Shown here: positions 60,417 to 64,000 of the stretch, piece by piece
Numbering within the stretch: position 1 is the stretch's first letter
Layout: each line of letters begins with the position of its first letter
Source of the DNA: Oscillospiraceae bacterium
GTDB lineage: Bacteria > Bacillota > Clostridia > Saccharofermentanales > Saccharofermentanaceae
Length of the DNA stretch: 64,000 bases
Direction of reading: 5' to 3'
Assembly (NCBI GenBank): GCA_902802325.1
Contig: CADCLV010000001.1
Location: 59,211-123,210, forward strand
The notes under the pieces: generated by a model
Seen by the model: the letters and a program-made list of their open reading frames with translations, nothing else
Told to the model about the DNA's origin: nothing
The model's database searches: none
Made by a program: the position numbers and the translations under genes

Positions 60417-61271
60417 TTATTCTTTAACGCCGCCGAGCATCATGCCCTGCACGTAATATTTCTGGATGAACGGGTATACACAGATGATCGGGAGTACTGT
60501 GAGCACCATGGCGCAGGACTTAATGTTCGTTGCCACCTGCTGTGCATCCTGGTCGTTGGCACCCTGTCCACGGATTATGGTCTGCAGATAGTAAGCTACC
60601 GGCCACTTCTCTTTACGCAGATACAGGAAAGCCTGATACCAGTTGTTCCAGTACATTACTGCGTAGAACAGTGTCATGGTTGCCATGATCGGCTTGGAAA
60701 GCGGAAGTACGACTCGGAGGAATACACCGAATTTACTCAGGCCATCAAGCTCGCCGGCTTCTTCCAGATCCTTAGGTGTTCCTGCGAAGAAGGACTTCAT
60801 CAGGAGTACATAGTAGGTGCTGATCATCATCGGGAGAATGAACGCTGCCATTGTGTTCTTCAGTCCGAGACGGACAACCAGTACGTAGTTCGGGATCATA
60901 CCGCCGCCGAAGTACATGGTGAAGATAACCAGCGGAGTCAGGATCTTCATTCCCTTCAGTTCCGGCTTGGAAAGCGGATACGCCAGCATGGACGAGAACG
61001 TAAGAGAAAGTACTGTACCTACAGCAGTGTAGATGATGGTGTTCTTATAGAACTTCAGGAAGTCGCCCTTACTTAATACATAGAAGTATGTCTTAAGGTT
61101 AAATCCCTTCGGGATCAGTCCGACATGTCCTTCGATGATGGCTTTCTCCGAAGAGAAGGACTGGGCTACCAGATATAAGAACGGATACAATGTTGCAACG
61201 GAAATAAGGATCATGATGATCGTGTTGACCACCAGAAAAACTTTATAACCGGTATTTTCTTTGATCTTCAT
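60417..61271 (-). CDS. Sugar ABC transporter permease, LplC/YtcP type
   Basis: 284 aa, six membrane helices. The EAA loop that contacts the ATPase is EEAGELDGLSKFGVFLRVVLPLSKP, and the sequence ends in VQGMMLGGVKE, the usual C-terminus of this subfamily. Forms the heterodimeric channel with LplB. 12 nt downstream of the LplB gene, 82 nt upstream of the binding-protein gene. Confidence 0.95.
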   Translation of the reverse strand: MKIKENTGYKVFLVVNTIIMILISVATLYPFLYLVAQSFSSEKAIIEGHVGLIPKGFNLKTYFYVLSKGDFLKFYKNTIIYTAVGTVLSLTFSSMLAYPLSKPELKGMKILTPLVIFTMYFGGGMIPNYVLVVRLGLKNTMAAFILPMMISTYYVLLMKSFFAGTPKDLEEAGELDGLSKFGVFLRVVLPLSKPIMATMTLFYAVMYWNNWYQAFLYLRKEKWPVAYYLQTIIRGQGANDQDAQQVATNIKSCAMVLTVLPIICVYPFIQKYYVQGMMLGGVKE

Positions 61272-61283
61272 CTTGATGCCTCC

Positions 61284-62228
61284 TTAGAACAAGCTGCTAT
61301 CCGTCAATTTCTTTGACGTGAGATTGGCTATGGTCAAAAGTACCAAGTTGATCAAGCCTTCGAAGAGACCTACCGCAGTAGCGTAACTGTAGTTACCGGA
61401 ACCGATACCCATTCTATATACATATGTAGAAATGATATCTGCTGAAGAATAGATCATCGGGTTGTAAAGCAGGAATACCTTTTCGAAGGATCCGCCGGAA
61501 CCAACCAGACCACCGATATCCAGGATAAGGAGAGTGGTGATCGTCGGCAGGATGGACGGCAGTGTGATGTGCCATACACGCTGGAAATGACCGGCACCGT
61601 CAACCGCTGCTGCTTCGTAAAGAGAGGGGTTGATGTTGGCCATTGCTGCCAGGTAAAGGATGGTGCCCCAGCCGATGCTCTGCCATACACCGGAAATCGT
61701 AAAGATCGGAACGAAGTACTTGGCTACTGCCAGGAACTGGATCGACTCGCCGCCGAACATGTGCACGATTGCATTCAGAGGACCGTTTGTGGCTACGAGT
61801 TCCTTGATCATACCGCAAACGATAACCATGGAGATAAAGTGCGGAAGATAAGAAACGGTCTGTACGAATTTCTTCCAGTGAAGATTGCGGATCTCATTGA
61901 TGAGAAGTGCAAAGATCAGTGTCAGCGGGAAACGGAATGCCAGATAAGTAACATTCAGGATCAGTGTGTTCTTAAATGCTCTCCAGAAAGAAGCATCCTT
62001 AATAAAACTCTTAAAATACTTCAAGCCGAACGCACCGGAACCAAACAGGTTACCACCTGCACGATAGCGGCGGAACGCAATGATGTTACCAAACATCGGC
62101 AGATAGCGGAAAACGATGTAGTAAATAATCGGAACCACCAGCATGGCATAAAGCTGCCAATTCTGCATACTGCGTTTTTTCTTTGGTTGCCAGTTAGATT
62201 TTCTCGGACTTCCAAGATTCGAACTCAT
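61284..62228 (-). CDS. Sugar ABC transporter permease, LplB type
   Basis: 314 aa, six membrane helices after a basic cytosolic N-terminus. EAA loop YEAAAVDGAGHFQRVWHITLPSILPT. ATG 62228 chosen because GGAG lies 8 nt upstream; a GTG three codons earlier has none and overlaps the stop of the small upstream ORF. First structural gene of the transporter operon. Confidence 0.95.
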   Translation of the reverse strand: MSSNLGSPRKSNWQPKKKRSMQNWQLYAMLVVPIIYYIVFRYLPMFGNIIAFRRYRAGGNLFGSGAFGLKYFKSFIKDASFWRAFKNTLILNVTYLAFRFPLTLIFALLINEIRNLHWKKFVQTVSYLPHFISMVIVCGMIKELVATNGPLNAIVHMFGGESIQFLAVAKYFVPIFTISGVWQSIGWGTILYLAAMANINPSLYEAAAVDGAGHFQRVWHITLPSILPTITTLLILDIGGLVGSGGSFEKVFLLYNPMIYSSADIISTYVYRMGIGSGNYSYATAVGLFEGLINLVLLTIANLTSKKLTDSSLF

Positions 62229-62233
62229 ACCCT

Positions 62234-62380
62234 TCACTCCTTTATGATCTTGCCAAGCATCAGTGCGGAAGCGCGGGACATGGTAAGCAGTAGTATCAGG
62301 AGGTCATGTACAGCCATGGCCCGGTCGCTTCTAAAAAGAGAAGAGGACAAACCGCTCATTTTCGTCCTATCCACACACAT
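62234..62380 (-). CDS. Candidate upstream ORF of the sugar ABC operon, 48 aa
   Basis: ATG at 62380 with AGAGGAG 5 nt upstream. Its hydrophobic middle (VHDLLILLLT) is followed by MSRASALMLGKIIKE, and its last codons AAG GAG TGA supply the Shine-Dalgarno of lplB, so translation of the two would be coupled. Low complexity or a leader peptide is possible; no homologue recognised. Confidence 0.5.
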   Translation of the reverse strand: MCVDRTKMSGLSSSLFRSDRAMAVHDLLILLLTMSRASALMLGKIIKE

Positions 62381-62435
62381 GTGGTCTCCTCTTTTTTGTT
62401 TCTTCCACACTTGTATGCTAGTTGTCTACGAGGAC

Positions 62436-62464
62436 AGAATACCACCGTACTAGTAATCTGTCAA
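62436..62464 (-). promoter_or_regulatory. Promoter of the sugar ABC operon
   Basis: On the minus strand perfect TTGACA (62464-62459), 17-nt spacer, TATTCT (62441-62436), about 55 nt before the small upstream ORF. Confidence 0.8.
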
Positions 62465-62561
62465 CGGTATTCGGCGGAAAATCTCGGATTCTTTAGCTAT
62501 AATGCACAAACGTCCGTTTTCTTTTTCCTTTTGAGTGAAATGAATTTAAGTGGAAAAGAAA

Positions 62562-62592
62562 ATGCACTGCGCATGGGGGAAACGCAGTGCAT
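62562..62592 (-). terminator. Terminator of the esterase gene
   Basis: Perfect 10-bp stem ATGCACTGCG / CGCAGTGCAT with an 11-nt loop; on the minus strand followed by TTTTCTTTT. Confidence 0.8.
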
Positions 62593-62665
62593 CAGGGTTA
62601 GGCGGCCGCCCCTTATGACAGCGGACCGCAGACAAAGTCGAAACATTACATAGTATGTATAAAGA

Positions 62666-64000
62666 TTAAGAATAATACATTTTCATAGCTGCCTCAGCCA
62701 TGCGTGCTCCAAGTTCGCTCTTCTTCTGAGGATGCAGTTCCAATGGCGCACCCAGATCTTTGGCAGAGACGACCACACAATCCGGAACATCATTCTGCGC
62801 CTGACGCTGCTGCGCCTGGATCTCCTCCCAGCCCAAAGGGGTCACTCCGGATACCGGATCTGTGTAATCACACATCTCGATACAGATCAGAGGCAGTTTC
62901 TGCTGATACAGTTCACGCCAGTTTTCGATCATCTTCCGGAATTTCTCGCTATAGCCTTCCGGCTGGTCACAATTGGATTCTCCCTGATACCACCACATGC
63001 CACGGAAGGAATACTCACGCAGAGGCACAACGGAAGTCTTATAAAGCGCCGTCGGTACGACCTGGCCGCGCACACCCGGACGGAGAAAATACTCAGGTGT
63101 CTTTCCCGGCTTCATCTTCCAGGAACCACGAAGCGGAATATGCTCCTTTCCTGTCTCCAGATAATAAGGGTGGGCTCCGACAAATCCGCCGTTATGATTT
63201 TCGATCAGAAGACGGACCGTGATCGTATTGATCCCCTTGTGAAGAATCTTTCCGTTGAAAGGATATTTTCTCGGAGGATACCGGTATTCCGTCCGGCCGA
63301 CCAGTGTGCCGTTTACGAATGTCTGATCCGCATCGATCAGATTTCCTAAATACAGGAAGGCATCTTCATCCGGCTCTTCCAAAAGCTCCACTTCACGGAA
63401 AAACCATACGATACCGCAGTATCCTTTTCCTTCCTTTTGCAAAAGCATTCCCGGAACGCTGAAATCCGTTGTGTTTTCAGGAATCGTCCGGATATAATTC
63501 TGATCGTCTTCGCTACACAGGTGTTCCCGCCACTCGGCGTTCTTCTGTTCCTGCTCGGAAAGATATTCTGTCAAAGCGCCTTCTTTCATGAATGGGGTGA
63601 TTTTATCGGAAAAGTCTCCGAATTCCGAAAGAAGTCTTGTCGGCATCCAGGCCTCGATCGTTGATCCGCCCTGGGCACCCAGCACCAGTCCGATAGGTAT
63701 CTTTGTCTGATCGTAGATCCGCTTGGCGCAGAAGAAACCGGCCGCGCTCATCTGCTCCAGTTCGCTTCCTTCTCCCTTTGTCCAGGGAAGTTCCGGAAGA
63801 AAAGCCACTTCTTCTTCATCCATGTGCCACTGCGGGGTCACACGGTATTGTCTGATATAAGGATAGGAAGAAGCATCGATCTCCTCCGCGGATACATCCC
63901 GGGTACGATATACCGGAAGTTCCATGTTGGACTGACCGCTAAGGTAAAAAACATCTCCGAAACAGACATCGGAAAGAATGATCTTTTCACTTCCGCAGAT
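62666..64000 (-). CDS. Sialate O-acetylesterase / acetyl-xylan esterase-type SGNH hydrolase (5' end outside window)
   Basis: The frame is open to the window edge, so the N-terminus is missing; 444 codons are visible. The catalytic block GQSNMELP (Ser nucleophile) lies just inside the edge, GAQGGSTIEAWM gives the oxyanion Gly, and the fold contains an inserted beta domain (about DFSVPGMLLQKEGKGYCGIVWF...). Removes O-acetyl groups from sialic acid or xylan. In this fibre-related context deacetylation of hemicellulose is as likely as of sialic acid. No signal peptide can be judged. Confidence 0.88.
   Translation of the reverse strand: MCGSEKIILSDVCFGDVFYLSGQSNMELPVYRTRDVSAEEIDASSYPYIRQYRVTPQWHMDEEEVAFLPELPWTKGEGSELEQMSAAGFFCAKRIYDQTKIPIGLVLGAQGGSTIEAWMPTRLLSEFGDFSDKITPFMKEGALTEYLSEQEQKNAEWREHLCSEDDQNYIRTIPENTTDFSVPGMLLQKEGKGYCGIVWFFREVELLEEPDEDAFLYLGNLIDADQTFVNGTLVGRTEYRYPPRKYPFNGKILHKGINTITVRLLIENHNGGFVGAHPYYLETGKEHIPLRGSWKMKPGKTPEYFLRPGVRGQVVPTALYKTSVVPLREYSFRGMWWYQGESNCDQPEGYSEKFRKMIENWRELYQQKLPLICIEMCDYTDPVSGVTPLGWEEIQAQQRQAQNDVPDCVVVSAKDLGAPLELHPQKKSELGARMAEAAMKMYYS

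Noticed and set aside
58388..60427. 679-codon open frame antisense to the sugar-binding lipoprotein
   Set aside because: Shadow frame; it also runs through the terminator hairpin at 58507-58544.

Overview
The window looks like a chromosomal segment from a Gram-positive anaerobe of the class Clostridia (Bacillota), probably a gut or rumen plant-fibre degrader. The evidence is: a partial dnaX-like end followed by ybaB-recR; T-box leaders; AsnA-type asparagine synthetase; lipoproteins with typical lipoboxes; LplABC-type sugar ABC transporters; purine-rich Shine-Dalgarno sites; and several plant-polysaccharide genes (GH5 cellulase, GH36 alpha-galactosidase, GH3 beta-glucosidase, sialate/acetyl-xylan-type esterase, hexuronate catabolism). 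Genus cannot be fixed from the sequence. No phage, insertion sequence, CRISPR array or rRNA was seen, and the genes are tightly packed, often with overlapping 3' ends.

Layout. 1-5.3 kb: DNA repair and housekeeping (ybaB, recR, a divIC-like gene, rqcP), a cytosolic metzincin-like protein, a zinc-ribbon/HD protein, a lipoprotein, and tRNA-Gly(CCC) and tRNA-Thr(GGT). 5.4-10.9 kb (+): Na+/Ca2+ exchanger, sirtuin, two paralogous cell-wall amidases flanking a large inverted repeat, and an SDR. 10.85-21.2 kb (-): one long shikimate/tyrosine operon, tyrA - aroE/aroK fusion - aroB - aroA - aroC - aroQ/chorismate mutase fusion, which runs on into a membrane-anchored GH5 cellulase and a VanZ-family protein. 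21.3-24.1 kb (-): VWA protein and a pgk-tpi fusion. 24.2-28.1 kb: FliB-like Cys-rich protein, acyltransferase with a zinc-binding tail, Yip1-like membrane protein, mini-lipoprotein. 28.2-31.0 kb (-): asnS-asnA operon behind an Asn T-box. 31.2-39.5 kb: Wzz-like protein, mgtE (-), carB, HtrA protease. 39.5-43.0 kb (-): lipoprotein, alpha-galactosidase, ComB-like phosphatase. 43.1-46.0 kb (+): an Ile-specifier T-box in front of an HTH-cupin-acyl-CoA synthetase. 46.2-48.7 kb (-): GH3 lipoprotein and zinc-ribbon protein. 48.9-54.7 kb (+): two COG0523 metal GTPases and a very large membrane protein. 54.7-57.9 kb: kdgK and kdgA divergent from uxaC around a 25-nt palindrome. 58-64 kb (-): orphan prepilin, a sugar ABC transporter preceded by a small upstream ORF, and an esterase cut by the window end.

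How it fits together. The glycoside hydrolases, ABC importer, esterase and uxaC-kdgK-kdgA route indicate use of cellulose, hemicellulose and pectin or glucuronoxylan, ending in pyruvate plus glyceraldehyde-3-phosphate, which the Pgk-Tpi fusion processes. The most interesting regulatory elements are (1) a leader peptide with an acidic/proline start followed by RRR, plus attenuator, in front of mgtE, resembling enterobacterial MgtL in design, and (2) an isoleucine T-box controlling an acyl-CoA synthetase, which suggests isoleucine synthesis from 2-methylbutyrate by reductive carboxylation. Four neighbouring-pathway enzyme fusions or domain additions (AroE-AroK, AroQ-CM, Pgk-Tpi, COG0523-OB) are also notable.
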